Assembly: GCF_022132145.1 (NCBI RefSeq)
Contig: NZ_JAJISP010000005.1
Location: 248,001-312,000, forward strand
Direction: 5' to 3'
DNA: 64,000 nucleotides
DNA from: Pseudomonas sp. MMS21 TM103
Lineage (GTDB): Bacteria; Pseudomonadota; Gammaproteobacteria; Pseudomonadales; Pseudomonadaceae
Shown here in pieces: positions 43,833 through 52,826 of the stretch. A program made the position numbers and the translations under genes. How positions within the stretch are numbered: the first letter of the stretch is position 1; every line of letters starts with the position of its first letter. Below the pieces are notes generated by a model, which was given only the letters and a program-made list of their open reading frames with translations, did not search any database and was not told where the DNA came from.

Positions 43833-44225
43833 TCAACTGGCCTGGCCATTGAGGAAGGCATGAATGTTGTTGTGCTTGTAATTCAGCTCGGCATTGAGCT
43901 CGATCATCTCGAACGACAGCGCCAGCAGGCGGCGTGCCTGTAGTTCGGCGAAGTGCGCCTTGATTACCTCGAACAACGCGTCAGCGACCTGTTTGCGGGT
44001 GGCCAGGTCACGGCCGGCGCCGACCTTGAGCGTCATGTGGACGAAGCCATAGTCGTGCTTGCCGTCGGCCATGCGGAAGGTGTCCATGCGCACGGCACGG
44101 CTGCGAATGCCGCCGAGGGGGAATACCTTGCTATCACCTAGGCAGGTGTGAACCTTTTCGAATAGCCCCTGCAGATCTGCTTCGGCATCGAGGTTGGCTG
44201 AATATTCGGCAATGAAATGTGGCAT
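43833..44225 (-). CDS. hpaF: 5-carboxymethyl-2-hydroxymuconate delta-isomerase
   Basis: 130 residues from ATG 44225 (GGAG 9 nt upstream). The protein begins Met-Pro-His (MPHFIAEYSANLDAEADL), so after Met removal Pro1 is the tautomerase-type catalytic base. Also typical are SRAVRMDTFRMADGKHDYGF and HMTLKVGAGRDLATR. It isomerises 5-carboxymethyl-2-hydroxymuconate to the oxo form before decarboxylation by HpaG. Confidence 0.94.
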   Translation of the reverse strand: MPHFIAEYSANLDAEADLQGLFEKVHTCLGDSKVFPLGGIRSRAVRMDTFRMADGKHDYGFVHMTLKVGAGRDLATRKQVADALFEVIKAHFAELQARRLLALSFEMIELNAELNYKHNNIHAFLNGQAS

Positions 44226-44300
44226 CGGGAGCTCTCCGAAGAGCGGGATATGCCGCATGGAACAGACCGGCTGAAGCCTGCTTCAGGCGAACAGTGAGAC

Positions 44301-45158
44301 TTATACTGGGAAAATGGCGTTCATCTGGCCGGTGCCAGAGCTGCCGAAGGGCTCGGTGACTACTTCCACCCTGCCGGTGTAGGCCGGGCCGCCTAGCAGG
44401 CCTAGAAGCATCGCGGTGTCGTGCATCTTGCCTTCGCCGAAACAGTGCTCGGCGTAGTCCGGCAGCATGGCGCAGAACTCTTCGAAGCGGCCCTGTTTCC
44501 ACAGCTCAACCACGCGCATGTCCACCTGCTTGTCGAACTCACGGGTCCACTTGTGCATGTTCGCCTCGGCCTCGCGGTCATCGGAGAAACGATGCGACAG
44601 CGAGCCGGAAGCCAGCACCAGCACCTTGCGGTCGCTCTTTTCGATGGCGCGACGGACTGCAGCGCCGAAGGCCAGGCTGTCTTCCAGCTTGTGCCAGGCG
44701 CACCAGGCGGCTACGGACACGACCTTGAAGTGCTGATCCTCGGCGGCGTCCATGTGCATGTAGCGCATGGGGACCAGGGTGCCGTATTCCAGCTCCAGGC
44801 TGGGAATATTGTGCGCACGGGTGCGCACGCCGGCGGCGTTGGCTTCCTCGGCGATCAGCTCGCCCAACTCGGGGCAGCCTTGGTAGTCGTACTCCATGTT
44901 CTTGATGAAGTGCGGCAACTCGTTGCTGGTGTAGATGCCCTTAAAGTGTTCGCCGTTGTTGATGTGGTAGCCACTGTTGACCAGCCAGTGCACATCAAAT
45001 ACCACCGCGGTATCGGCACCGAGTTCGCGGGCGCGCTTGGCGATCAGCTTGTGGCCGGCGATCGCGGCTTCGCGGCAGCCCTGGTGTGGTCCAGGCAGTT
45101 CGGACAAGTACATCGAAGGTACGTGGCAGACTTTGGCGGCTAGGACGACTTCGCCCAT
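44301..45158 (-). CDS. hpaD: 3,4-dihydroxyphenylacetate 2,3-dioxygenase (class III extradiol)
   Basis: 285 residues from ATG 45158 (AGGAG 7 nt upstream); an in-frame extension further upstream is not needed. The LigB-type class III dioxygenase residues can be seen: AAKVCHVPSMYLSELPGPHQ, VFDVHW, NGEHFKGIYTSNELPHFI, and SGSLSHRFSDDREAEANMH. It opens the homoprotocatechuate ring between C2 and C3 to give 5-carboxymethyl-2-hydroxymuconate semialdehyde, the substrate for HpaE, whose gene ends about 100 bp upstream. Confidence 0.94.
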   Translation of the reverse strand: MGEVVLAAKVCHVPSMYLSELPGPHQGCREAAIAGHKLIAKRARELGADTAVVFDVHWLVNSGYHINNGEHFKGIYTSNELPHFIKNMEYDYQGCPELGELIAEEANAAGVRTRAHNIPSLELEYGTLVPMRYMHMDAAEDQHFKVVSVAAWCAWHKLEDSLAFGAAVRRAIEKSDRKVLVLASGSLSHRFSDDREAEANMHKWTREFDKQVDMRVVELWKQGRFEEFCAMLPDYAEHCFGEGKMHDTAMLLGLLGGPAYTGRVEVVTEPFGSSGTGQMNAIFPV

Positions 45159-45259
45159 GGCGGTTCTCCTTGTATGCCTCCTGTGAGGCTCTATGGTTAG
45201 GACGTTCGCACGATCAGCAAGCGGGCCGGGCGTATTTCCCGGCCGTAGTTGTCGGATGT

Positions 45260-46720
45260 TTACACGCCCCAGCGCGGGATGTGGTGGCTGCCCATGGAGA
45301 TGCACACGTTCTTGATCTCGGCGAACACCTCGAAGCTGTACTCGCCGCCCTCGCGGCCGGTGCCGGAGCCCTTGACCCCACCGAATGGCTGTCGCAAGTC
45401 GCGCACGTTCTGGCTGTTGATGAACACCATCCCGGCTTCGATGCCACGGGCCAGGCGGTGGGCCTTGCCGATGTCCTGGGTCCAGATATAGGAGGCCAGG
45501 CCGTATTCGGTGTCGTTGGCCAGTTGCAAGGCTTCGGCTTCGTCCTTGAACGGGATCAGGCAGACCACCGGGCCAAAGATCTCTTCCTGGGCGATGCGCA
45601 TCTGGTTGTTCACATCGGCGAACACGGTCGGCTGGATGAACTGCCCCTTGGCCAGGTGCGCCGGCAGGTTAGCCGGGCGCTCCAGGCCGCCGGCCAGCAG
45701 GGTGGCGCCTTCTTCGATACCGATGCGGATATAGCCGGTGACCTTGTCGTAGTGGGCCTGGGTGATCATCGAGCCGACCTGGGTCTTCGGGTCCTGCGGG
45801 TCACCGACGATCAGGCGCTTGGCGCGGGCGGCGAACTCCGCGACGAACTGCGGATAGACGCTTTCCTGGATGAAGATCCGGCTGCCGGCGGTGCAGCGTT
45901 CGCCGTTCAACGAGAAGATGGTGAACAGCGCCGCGTCCAGTGCGCGCTCCAGGTCAGCGTCTTCGAAGATCAGGACCGGCGATTTGCCGCCCAGCTCCAT
46001 GGAGTACTTCTTCAGGCCGGCGGTCTGCATGATCTTCTTGCCGGTGGCCGTGCCGCCAGTGAAGGAGATGGCGCGCACGTCCGGATGGCGGACCAGCGCA
46101 TCGCCGGCGGTGGCGCCGTAACCCTGCACTATGTTGAGGACACCGGGCGGAATCCCGGCCTCGACGGCCAGGCGGCCCAGTTCGTTGGCGGTCAGCGGCG
46201 ACAGCTCGCTCATCTTCAGTACCGCGGTGTTACCCAGGGCCAGGCAGGGCGCGGTCTTCCAGGTGGCGGTCATGAAGGGTACGTTCCACGGCGACACTAG
46301 GCCACAGACCCCCACCGGTTGGTACAGGGTGTAGTTGAGCATCTGATCGTCGACCGGGTAGGTGTGCCCGTTCATGTTGGTGCAGACTTCGGCGAAGAAG
46401 TCGAAGTTGTGCGAGGCACGCGGGATCAGCACGTTCTTGGTCTGATGGATCGGCAGACCGGTGTCCTGGGTCTCCAGCTCGGCCAGGCGCGGTACGTTCT
46501 GATCGATCAGCTCACCCAGATTGCGCATCAGCTTGGCGCGTTCCTTGGCCGGGGTGTTGGCCCACTTCGGGAAGGCCGCCTTGGCGGCGGCCACGGCGGC
46601 TGCGATCTCCTCGGCACCACCGCTGGCCACTTCACCGATGGCTTCGCCGGTGGCCGGGTTGTAATTGGTGAAGGTTTCCTTGCTTTCGACTTCCTGGCCG
46701 TTGATCCAGTGCTTGATCAT
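45260..46720 (-). CDS. hpaE: 5-carboxymethyl-2-hydroxymuconate semialdehyde dehydrogenase
   Basis: 486 residues of the aldehyde dehydrogenase superfamily. Cofactor motif LVSPWNVPFMTATWK, Glu in YSMELGGKSPVLIFEDAD, Cys in SLNGERCTAGSRIF, and the C-terminus VFAEIKNVCISMG are all seen; MIKHWINGQEVESKETF is a typical HpaE opening. It oxidises the ring-cleavage semialdehyde with NAD. Its ATG overlaps the HpaG2 stop (46717-46720), so the two are coupled. Confidence 0.95.
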   Translation of the reverse strand: MIKHWINGQEVESKETFTNYNPATGEAIGEVASGGAEEIAAAVAAAKAAFPKWANTPAKERAKLMRNLGELIDQNVPRLAELETQDTGLPIHQTKNVLIPRASHNFDFFAEVCTNMNGHTYPVDDQMLNYTLYQPVGVCGLVSPWNVPFMTATWKTAPCLALGNTAVLKMSELSPLTANELGRLAVEAGIPPGVLNIVQGYGATAGDALVRHPDVRAISFTGGTATGKKIMQTAGLKKYSMELGGKSPVLIFEDADLERALDAALFTIFSLNGERCTAGSRIFIQESVYPQFVAEFAARAKRLIVGDPQDPKTQVGSMITQAHYDKVTGYIRIGIEEGATLLAGGLERPANLPAHLAKGQFIQPTVFADVNNQMRIAQEEIFGPVVCLIPFKDEAEALQLANDTEYGLASYIWTQDIGKAHRLARGIEAGMVFINSQNVRDLRQPFGGVKGSGTGREGGEYSFEVFAEIKNVCISMGSHHIPRWGV

Positions 46721-47496
46721 TGTGCTTGTGCCTCTTGTTGACGGGCGAAGAACTCGGCTTCGCTGACGATACGGTTGACCAGGCGTGCGACGCCTTCGAC
46801 CTCCACCACGACTTCATCGCCGGGCACCACGTCGGCCAGGCCTTCCGGCGTGCCAGTGGCGATCATGTCGCCCGGTTGCAGGGTCATGAAGCTGGAGAAG
46901 TATTCGATCAAGTAGGGGATGTCGAAGATCATGTCCGCGGTGGTGCCTTCCTGCTTCAGCTCACCGTTGATCCAAGTACGCAGCTTCAGCTTGCTCGGAT
47001 CCGGTACGTCGGTGACATCGACCATCCACGGGCCGACCGGAGTCGTGGCGTCGCGGTTCTTCACCCGCAGGTTGGGACGGTAGTAGTTCTCCAGGTAGTC
47101 GCGGATGGCGTAGTCGTTGCAGACGGTGTAGCCGGCCAGATAGCTCAAGGCATCTTCGCGCTTGACGTTGCGGGCAGGCTTGCCGATCACCGCGACCAGC
47201 TCGCACTCGTAGTGCATGTAGGCGACGTTGTCCGGACGCCAGGTGAGCTGGTTGTGGCCGGTGTAGGTGCCCGGCGACTTGATAAAGGCCAGCGGCTCAG
47301 TCGGTGGCGCAAATGCCAGCTCGGCGGCGTGGTCGGCATAGTTCAGACCCAAGGCGAACATACTGCCGCTGGCTGGTGGCAGCCACTCGACTTGGTTTTC
47401 GCCGAGTAGGCGGCCATCTGCCAGGCGTACAGAGTTGTCAGCCTCGACCGTGACGGCGTGGATCTGATCCTGATAGCGGATACGGGCGTGTTTCAT
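46717..47496 (-). CDS. hpaG2: HpaG2, isomerase/decarboxylase half (FAH family)
   Basis: 259 residues with FAH core motifs: MFALGLNYADHAAELAFAPP, AYMHYECELVAVIGKPARNV (metal Glu pair), LAGYTVCNDYAIRDY, and PGDMIATGTPEGLADVVPGD. In Escherichia coli HpaG the two halves are fused; here they are separate neighbouring genes, as in Pseudomonas. It takes part in decarboxylating 5-oxopent-3-ene-1,2,5-tricarboxylate and isomerising the product. AAGGAA precedes the ATG at 7 nt. Confidence 0.93.
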   Translation of the reverse strand: MKHARIRYQDQIHAVTVEADNSVRLADGRLLGENQVEWLPPASGSMFALGLNYADHAAELAFAPPTEPLAFIKSPGTYTGHNQLTWRPDNVAYMHYECELVAVIGKPARNVKREDALSYLAGYTVCNDYAIRDYLENYYRPNLRVKNRDATTPVGPWMVDVTDVPDPSKLKLRTWINGELKQEGTTADMIFDIPYLIEYFSSFMTLQPGDMIATGTPEGLADVVPGDEVVVEVEGVARLVNRIVSEAEFFARQQEAQAQ

Positions 47497-47507
47497 CTGA
47501 GAGTTCC

Positions 47508-48167
47508 TTATTCCGCGACCACGGTGTTGGCGAGACGACCGAGGCCATCGATTTCAACTTCGACGACATCGCCAGGATTGACGTCCACGCGACCTTCTGG
47601 AGTGCCGGTAATCAGTACGTCACCTGCGTGCAGGGTCATGAACTCGCTGAGCGTGGCGATCAATTGGGGAATGTTGCGAACCCAGTTGGCGGTGGAATTT
47701 TCCTGGCGCAACTGGCCATTGACGAACAGGCGAATACCTAGGGTGTTGGGATCGGTGATCTGGCTGGTCGGTACCAGTTCCGGACCTACGGGGCAGAAGC
47801 CGTCTCGACACTTGGCTTTTACCGCCGGACGGTAATAGCTGTCCTCGGGCAGGCTGAATTCGTTGACTATCACGTAGCCAGCCACATAGTCCATGGCGTT
47901 GGCCTCGCCGACGCGGCTGGCGTCTTTTCCGATCACCACGCCTAGGGCTGGGCCCGGTTGCAGACGCTCAACGCCCTCCGGGAATACCACCGGCTGGGCG
48001 TGGCCATTGCGGGTGTTAGGGGTCTTGATGAACAGCACCGGCTTGACGGGTGGCTTCTGGTAAGGTGGCTGTTGGAATTCCTCAAGGCGGTTTGCCAGCA
48101 AGCCTTGGTAGTTCAGCGCGATGCCGAACAGGGTTCCGGCAGCAGCCTGCTCTAGGGTGCGGCTCAT
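47508..48167 (-). CDS. hpaG1: HpaG1, isomerase/decarboxylase half (FAH family)
   Basis: 219 residues, shorter FAH-type protein: GIALNYQGLLANRLEEFQQP, then PALGVVIGKDASRV, VAGYVIVNEFSLPEDSYYRP, and VLITGTPEGRVDVNPGD. It is the first gene of the hpaG1-G2-E-D-F-H-I operon, with AGGAG before the ATG and the HpaR-like operators upstream. It works with HpaG2. Confidence 0.92.
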   Translation of the reverse strand: MSRTLEQAAAGTLFGIALNYQGLLANRLEEFQQPPYQKPPVKPVLFIKTPNTRNGHAQPVVFPEGVERLQPGPALGVVIGKDASRVGEANAMDYVAGYVIVNEFSLPEDSYYRPAVKAKCRDGFCPVGPELVPTSQITDPNTLGIRLFVNGQLRQENSTANWVRNIPQLIATLSEFMTLHAGDVLITGTPEGRVDVNPGDVVEVEIDGLGRLANTVVAE

Positions 48168-48219
48168 TTATCTTCTCCTGCGGGTATTAATCGGAGCTGC
48201 GGAAAGGCAACAACGAAAT

Positions 48220-48256
48220 ATGGTTAACATATTAACCTTATAGATAACATATTAAC
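48220..48256. promoter_or_regulatory. Paired HpaR-like operators in the hpaG1-hpaR intergenic region
   Basis: GGTTAA-CATA-TTAACC (48222-48237) is a 6-4-6 palindrome and is followed by a second, related half-conserved copy, GATAA-CATA-TTAAC (48243-48256), about 21 bp (two helical turns) on. MarR-family HpaR is known to repress hpa meta-operons from palindromes in this region. The second hpa gene block starts within 60 bp. Confidence 0.65.
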
Positions 48257-48496
48257 GACTGTCAATGGCCGGTGACCCATAGCGTTATCTGTTGATGGTG
48301 ATAGCTGCGAACCCGCGTTTGAATAGCTGTTTCAGTGAATCAATTGCACTTTTACTGATGTGGTGGCGCATCCCGACTGCTCAAGGCGGGTCGGCAGCCT
48401 TCAATTTGCTTGAGGCAGTTGACCGTTGCCAGCTGGCGGTGCAGGCTTGAGGGTATATCGTTAAGCTCTTCATAAATTTCAGTTGCGACTTTGACT

Positions 48497-48919
48497 ATGC
48501 CTGCACCAAGACCCTCCTTGACCCTGACGCTGCTCCAGGCGCGTGAAGCTGCCATGAGCTTCTTTCGTCCCCTGCTCAACGAGCACGGACTAACTGAACA
48601 GCAGTGGCGAGTGATCCGTATCCTGCGCCAGTATGGGGAGATGGAAAGCTATCGTCTGGCCGAGCAGGCCTGCATCCTCAAACCAAGCATGACGGGCGTG
48701 CTGACCCGCCTGGAACGTGAGGGTATCGTCAGTCGTCGTAAGTCAACGCAGGATCAGCGTCGTGTGTTCATTAACTTGACCGAGCAGGGGCAGCAATGCT
48801 TCCTTTCCATGAATGAAGGTATGGAGGGTAACTACCGCAAGATTCAGGATCTGTTCGGTGAGGATAAGTTGGCACAATTGCTGGAGCTACTTAACGAGTT
48901 AAAGCAGATCAAGCTTTGA
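48497..48919 (+). CDS. hpaR: HpaR, MarR-family repressor of the homoprotocatechuate operon
   Basis: 140 residues from ATG 48497. The winged-helix region is clear: HGLTEQQWRVIRILRQYGEM, then LAEQACILKPSMTGVLTRLE, and the wing REGIVSRRKSTQDQRRVFIN. It matches HpaR/HpcR in length and wording. It is divergent from the hpaG1 operon, and the AraC-type hpaA gene follows 34 bp later. It is expected to repress hpaG1...hpaI until homoprotocatechuate or 4-hydroxyphenylacetate is present. Confidence 0.93.
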   Translation: MPAPRPSLTLTLLQAREAAMSFFRPLLNEHGLTEQQWRVIRILRQYGEMESYRLAEQACILKPSMTGVLTRLEREGIVSRRKSTQDQRRVFINLTEQGQQCFLSMNEGMEGNYRKIQDLFGEDKLAQLLELLNELKQIKL

Positions 48920-48953
48920 CCGTTTGATTTCAGGGGCGAGCAGGAGGCAGTCC

Positions 48954-49850
48954 ATGCGTGATCTGCAGCCAATACCCAATATCAACATTGGCCAGGTCTA
49001 TGATCAGCGTTACGCCGATGCAGACGTGCACTACGAAGCTTTAGGTAAGCTGGCGGACTTCTTCGGCCGCAACATGCCAGTTCATCGACATGATCGCTTC
49101 TTCCAGGTGCACTATGTCAAAAGTGGTGTAGTGCGGGTCTACCTGGATGATCGGCGATTCCAGCAGGAAGGGCCGATGTTCTTTCTGACACCCCCTACCT
49201 TTCCTCATGCATTCGTGACTCAGCCCGAGAGTGATGGGCATGTACTTACCGTTCGCCAGGATCTGATCTGGCCCTTGCTCGAGGAGCAGTCTGGCCTTGC
49301 AGCGGGACCGCAAATCGCCCCGGTCTGCGTGGCGATAGGCGATCTAGAGGCAAAGTTTACGGGGGAGATCACGCGCCTCAACCTGCTGTTCGACGAGTTG
49401 CGCAGCGAATTCGCCGATGACCGGCCTGGGCGGGCGATGAGTTTGACGGCGCTGACGCGGTTGATCTTCATCAGCTTGTTACGTCTTTCGGCGCGTTCGG
49501 TTAAGGCACATCCGGCCCGCCGCGAAGACTTGCAGATATTTCAGCGTTTCAACGTCCTGATCGAGGCGAATTACCCTGAGCATTGGCCGCTGGAGCGTTA
49601 CGCCGAGCAGTTGGGGGTTACCGAGGCGCGGCTCAATGATATCTGTCGACGTGTAGCCGACCTGCCGTCCAAGCGCCTCATATTCGACCGTCTGATGCAG
49701 GAAGCCAAACGCCTCTTGCTCTTCACTGGCGGCACAGTCAACGAAATTTGTTTTCAGCTCGGCTTCAAGGATCCGGCGTATTTCAGTCGCTTCTTCTCTC
49801 GTCACGCCGGCATCACGCCTGGCGATTATCGCACTCGCAATAGTCAGTAA
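48954..49850 (+). CDS. hpaA: HpaA, AraC-family activator of 4-hydroxyphenylacetate hydroxylation
   Basis: 298 residues from ATG 48954 with AGGAGG upstream. The N-terminal sugar-binding-like cupin shows MPVHRHDRFFQVHYVKSGVV and FFLTPPTFPHAFVTQPESDG; the C-terminal double HTH shows YAEQLGVTEARLNDICRRVA and GGTVNEICFQLGFKDPAYFS. HpaA proteins activate the hydroxylase genes with 4-hydroxyphenylacetate. Here no hpaBC follows; the hydroxylase pair at 51545-53765 lies beyond a convergent MFS gene. A truncated copy is at 40207-40455. Confidence 0.9.
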   Translation: MRDLQPIPNINIGQVYDQRYADADVHYEALGKLADFFGRNMPVHRHDRFFQVHYVKSGVVRVYLDDRRFQQEGPMFFLTPPTFPHAFVTQPESDGHVLTVRQDLIWPLLEEQSGLAAGPQIAPVCVAIGDLEAKFTGEITRLNLLFDELRSEFADDRPGRAMSLTALTRLIFISLLRLSARSVKAHPARREDLQIFQRFNVLIEANYPEHWPLERYAEQLGVTEARLNDICRRVADLPSKRLIFDRLMQEAKRLLLFTGGTVNEICFQLGFKDPAYFSRFFSRHAGITPGDYRTRNSQ

Positions 49851-49891
49851 AAGCAGCGCGGGCAAACGGTCGGGAGTGAGGCGAGCCTTGC

Positions 49892-51088
49892 TCAGCCACC
49901 CCGTCGCCATAGCCAGGCGCAATAGACGAGCAGGACTCCCCCAGAGATGGCTATCACCGGCGGCGCACCCACTTGTGCGGCGCAAAGGCCAGCGAGCAGG
50001 CCGCCAATGGCATCGAAACCGAAGCGTGTCGAGGTGTAGAGCGACACCACTCGACCCCGTAATGCCTCCGGTGCCGAGCTTTGCAGCAGGATATTGGTGC
50101 CAACATTGCAGCAGGAAATGCCGAACCCTAGAACCACCAGGGCGGCCAATGACATCCCCAATTGGCGGCTACTGGCGAAGGCCAGCATGGCCAGGGCGCA
50201 GGCTATGGCGGAACCGAGGATCAACCGGGACATGGATACCTGCGTGGGTTTGACTGCCAGGACGATGCTGGACCCCAACGAGCCCAGGCCGGCAGCGCCC
50301 CACAGCCAGCCTAGGGTGGCCGCATCACCGGCGAATAGATCCTTGGCGTAGACGGGCAGGAGCACCACATAGCTAGAAGCGGTGAGATTGACCACCATGA
50401 CGCTGAGCATCAGCAATCTGATTTGGGGCGTGTGTCGGGCGTAGTTCAGGCCCTCGCCGAGAACATTGCGAAATGAGCCGCTGGCCCGCGGCGAACCCGG
50501 CATGCGCATGACTGCCAGCCCGCCCATCAGGGCCAGATAGGAGGCACCATTGAGTGCGAAGCACGCCGCCTCGCCGGTCACTGCGAGCAGCAACCCGGCC
50601 AGTGGAGGTCCAATAAAGCGCGATAAAGTGAACAACATGGCGTTCAATGCCAGAGCGTTAGGGAGATCACTACGGTCATCGACGAATTGACTGAGCAGTG
50701 ATTGCCGCAGCGGAGTGTCCACCGCATTGAGCACGCCGAGCAGCGTCGCCATGCTCACGATCAGTGTCGCGTCAATCTGCTCGGTTGCGGTTAGCAGCGC
50801 CAGCACCAACGCCTGCATGCCCAAGAGGCCTTCGATCAGAATCAGTAGGCGGCGTTTGTCGTGGCGATCGATCCAAGCTCCTGCCAGTGGGCCGATCAGC
50901 AGTTGAGGCAGCAGAGCGGCGCAGGTAGTCACTCCCAGCATGGCTGCGGAGCCGGTCAGGCGGTATACCAGCCAAGCTAGAGCCACTTGTTGGATCCAGG
51001 TGCCCAGGGTCGATATAGCGTGACCGGCGAAATACAGGCAGAAGTTGCGGTGCCGCAGGGCGCTCAATGCGCTAGGCCAATGGATCAT
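49892..51088 (-). CDS. MFS exporter (EntS/MFS_3-like)
   Basis: 398 residues and about twelve helices. Opening SALRHRNFCLYFAGHAISTL and GTWIQQVALAWLVYRLTGSA is the usual MFS_3/enterobactin-exporter start; GPLAGAWIDRHDKRRLL is motif A. The tail NVGTNILLQSSAPEALRGRV is duplicated in the fragment at 38632-38910. It is convergent with hpaA and divergent from the hydroxylase genes. The exported compound is unknown. Confidence 0.88.
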   Translation of the reverse strand: MIHWPSALSALRHRNFCLYFAGHAISTLGTWIQQVALAWLVYRLTGSAAMLGVTTCAALLPQLLIGPLAGAWIDRHDKRRLLILIEGLLGMQALVLALLTATEQIDATLIVSMATLLGVLNAVDTPLRQSLLSQFVDDRSDLPNALALNAMLFTLSRFIGPPLAGLLLAVTGEAACFALNGASYLALMGGLAVMRMPGSPRASGSFRNVLGEGLNYARHTPQIRLLMLSVMVVNLTASSYVVLLPVYAKDLFAGDAATLGWLWGAAGLGSLGSSIVLAVKPTQVSMSRLILGSAIACALAMLAFASSRQLGMSLAALVVLGFGISCCNVGTNILLQSSAPEALRGRVVSLYTSTRFGFDAIGGLLAGLCAAQVGAPPVIAISGGVLLVYCAWLWRRGG

Positions 51089-51544
51089 GCTAGATGCTTT
51101 TGGAGGAGGCGGTGGATGGTGGCCTGTGTGACCCGTTCAATCAGTCAATTCAGGCGACTGCGACTTGATACTGGGTCGCCACTTCTCGCCATAGCTCGCT
51201 ATGAAGGCTGCACAGCGCCGGGACTCAAATCTCAGCCTGTCGAGCTTGAGTTAACCCACTGACCGTACCGGTCTCTAGATTGTGCCGCGCTCATGGTGAA
51301 TAACATAGCTGTTAATGAATATATTCATGTTATTGCCCTGGCACTCCCTATTTACCCATGAAAAGTGCAATGGAGGGTTTGTAACGTCCATTTCTAGGAG
51401 TGCTTCTGCTCTGCATAATCGCCCAGTAGCCATTCGATATACCTTCGGCCCAGCGGGCGCGACCCTATTCTTTGGGCCGCGCTGAGCTGACAGGTGACTG
51501 TCCGCACACGCTGACCGGGTACTAACAATAAACAGGGCAATGAC
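51089..51544. other. Divergent promoter region of the hydroxylase operon
   Basis: About 450 bp without a gene. It contains the perfect 14-bp palindrome ATGAATATATTCAT at 51315-51328, nested in AATAACAT (51299-51306) and ATGTTATT (51327-51334). Confidence 0.55.
51299..51334. promoter_or_regulatory. Nested palindromes upstream of the 4-HPA hydroxylase genes
   Basis: Outer arms AATAACAT/ATGTTATT and inner perfect palindrome ATGAATATATTCAT, about 210 bp before the oxygenase start. Likely a regulator-binding site; which regulator binds is unknown. Confidence 0.5.
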
Positions 51545-52714
51545 ATGAAAAAGCCAAACTCTCTTCTTGCCGATCTGAACGCCATTCTGCCTCAGATCGC
51601 CGCCAATGCCATTCGCGCAGAGCAGGAGCGCCAGGTTCCGGCGGAAAACATAGCCTTGCTCAAGGCTATCGGCATGCACCGGGCCTTTCAGCCCAAGGTG
51701 TATGGCGGTCTGGAAATATCCCTTCCGGAGTTCGCCGATTGCGTCGCCGCCTTGGCCGGCGCGTGCGCCAGTACCGCCTGGGCATTCAGTCTGTTGTGCA
51801 CGCACAGCCATCAGCTGGCGCTGTTCCCCAAGCAACTGCAGGATGAGATTTGGGGCAATGACCGCGATGCCACGGCCAGCAGCAGTATTGCGCCTTTTGG
51901 CAAAGTGGAAGAGGCCGAAGGTGGCGTCATCTTCAATGGCGAAATGGGCTGGAGCAGTGGCAGCGATCATGCCGAGTGGGCCATTGTCGGTTGCCGTCGG
52001 AAGAACGCTGAGGGTGAGTGGATCTACTGTTTCGCAGTGCTGCCGCGTAGCGATTACCAGATCCGTGACGACTGGTTCGCCGCAGGCATGAAGGGCAGTG
52101 GCACAAAGACGTTGATCATCGAGGACGTGTTCGTGCCGAATCATCGTATCCAGGCCGCCAAGGACATGATGGAAGGGAAGTCTGCCGGGTTTGGCCTGTA
52201 TCCCGATAGCAAAATCTTCTACTCGCCTTACCGTCCATATTTCGCCAGTGGTTTCTCTGCGATTGGTCTGGGCGTCGCCGAGCGCATGCTGGTTGCGTTC
52301 AGGGAAAAGACCAAGAACCGTGTGCGCGCCTACACCGGTGCCAGCGTTGGCGCCGCGACGCCTTCGTTGATGCGCTTGGCGGAGTCGACTCATCAGGTCG
52401 TCGCCGCACGCGCGTTCTTGGAAAAGACCTGGCAGGAGCACGCCGAACATAGCGAACTCCACCAGTTTCCGAGTCGCGAAACTCTAGCGTTTTGGCGTAC
52501 CAACCAAGCTTACGCGGTCAAGATGTGCATCCAGGCAGTTGACCGCCTTTTCGAAGCTTCCGGCGGCATGAGCTGGTTCGAGAACAACGAAATGCAGCGC
52601 TTGTTTCGTGATTCGCACATGACCGGGGCCCATGCCTACACGGACTATGACGTGTGTAAGCAGATCCTCGGACGCGAGCTCATGGGGCTCGATCCCGATC
52701 CCAGCATGGCCTGA
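51545..52714 (+). CDS. Oxygenase component of two-component 4-hydroxyphenylacetate 3-hydroxylase (C2-type)
   Basis: 389 residues of the acyl-CoA dehydrogenase fold, not the HpaB fold. It resembles the C2 oxygenase of Acinetobacter p-hydroxyphenylacetate hydroxylase: LLCTHSHQLALFPKQ (His), GWSSGSDHAEWAIVG (Ser), and DSHMTGAHAYTDYDVCKQIL (His) correspond by eye to its active-site His-Ser-His set. It would use reduced FMN and O2 to convert 4-hydroxyphenylacetate to homoprotocatechuate. The reductase gene follows 112 bp later, and the lower pathway lies 4 kb away. Confidence 0.85.
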   Translation: MKKPNSLLADLNAILPQIAANAIRAEQERQVPAENIALLKAIGMHRAFQPKVYGGLEISLPEFADCVAALAGACASTAWAFSLLCTHSHQLALFPKQLQDEIWGNDRDATASSSIAPFGKVEEAEGGVIFNGEMGWSSGSDHAEWAIVGCRRKNAEGEWIYCFAVLPRSDYQIRDDWFAAGMKGSGTKTLIIEDVFVPNHRIQAAKDMMEGKSAGFGLYPDSKIFYSPYRPYFASGFSAIGLGVAERMLVAFREKTKNRVRAYTGASVGAATPSLMRLAESTHQVVAARAFLEKTWQEHAEHSELHQFPSRETLAFWRTNQAYAVKMCIQAVDRLFEASGGMSWFENNEMQRLFRDSHMTGAHAYTDYDVCKQILGRELMGLDPDPSMA

Positions 52715-52826
52715 GCGAGCGGCTCGCAAGCTACCTGCATGAGTTGGTCTGTGTGGCAGGCCGCTTCAAACGAACAATAAGAAGGCCGTCCACTAACGAA
52801 AGCGGTGGACGGCTGAGGAGTCCGTC

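Noticed and set aside
45086..46300. 404-residue plus-strand open frame
   Set aside because: It is antisense to hpaD-hpaE; high GC third positions make long shadow frames.
51275..52462. 395-residue minus-strand open frame
   Set aside because: Antisense to the hydroxylase oxygenase gene, whose active-site motifs are clear.
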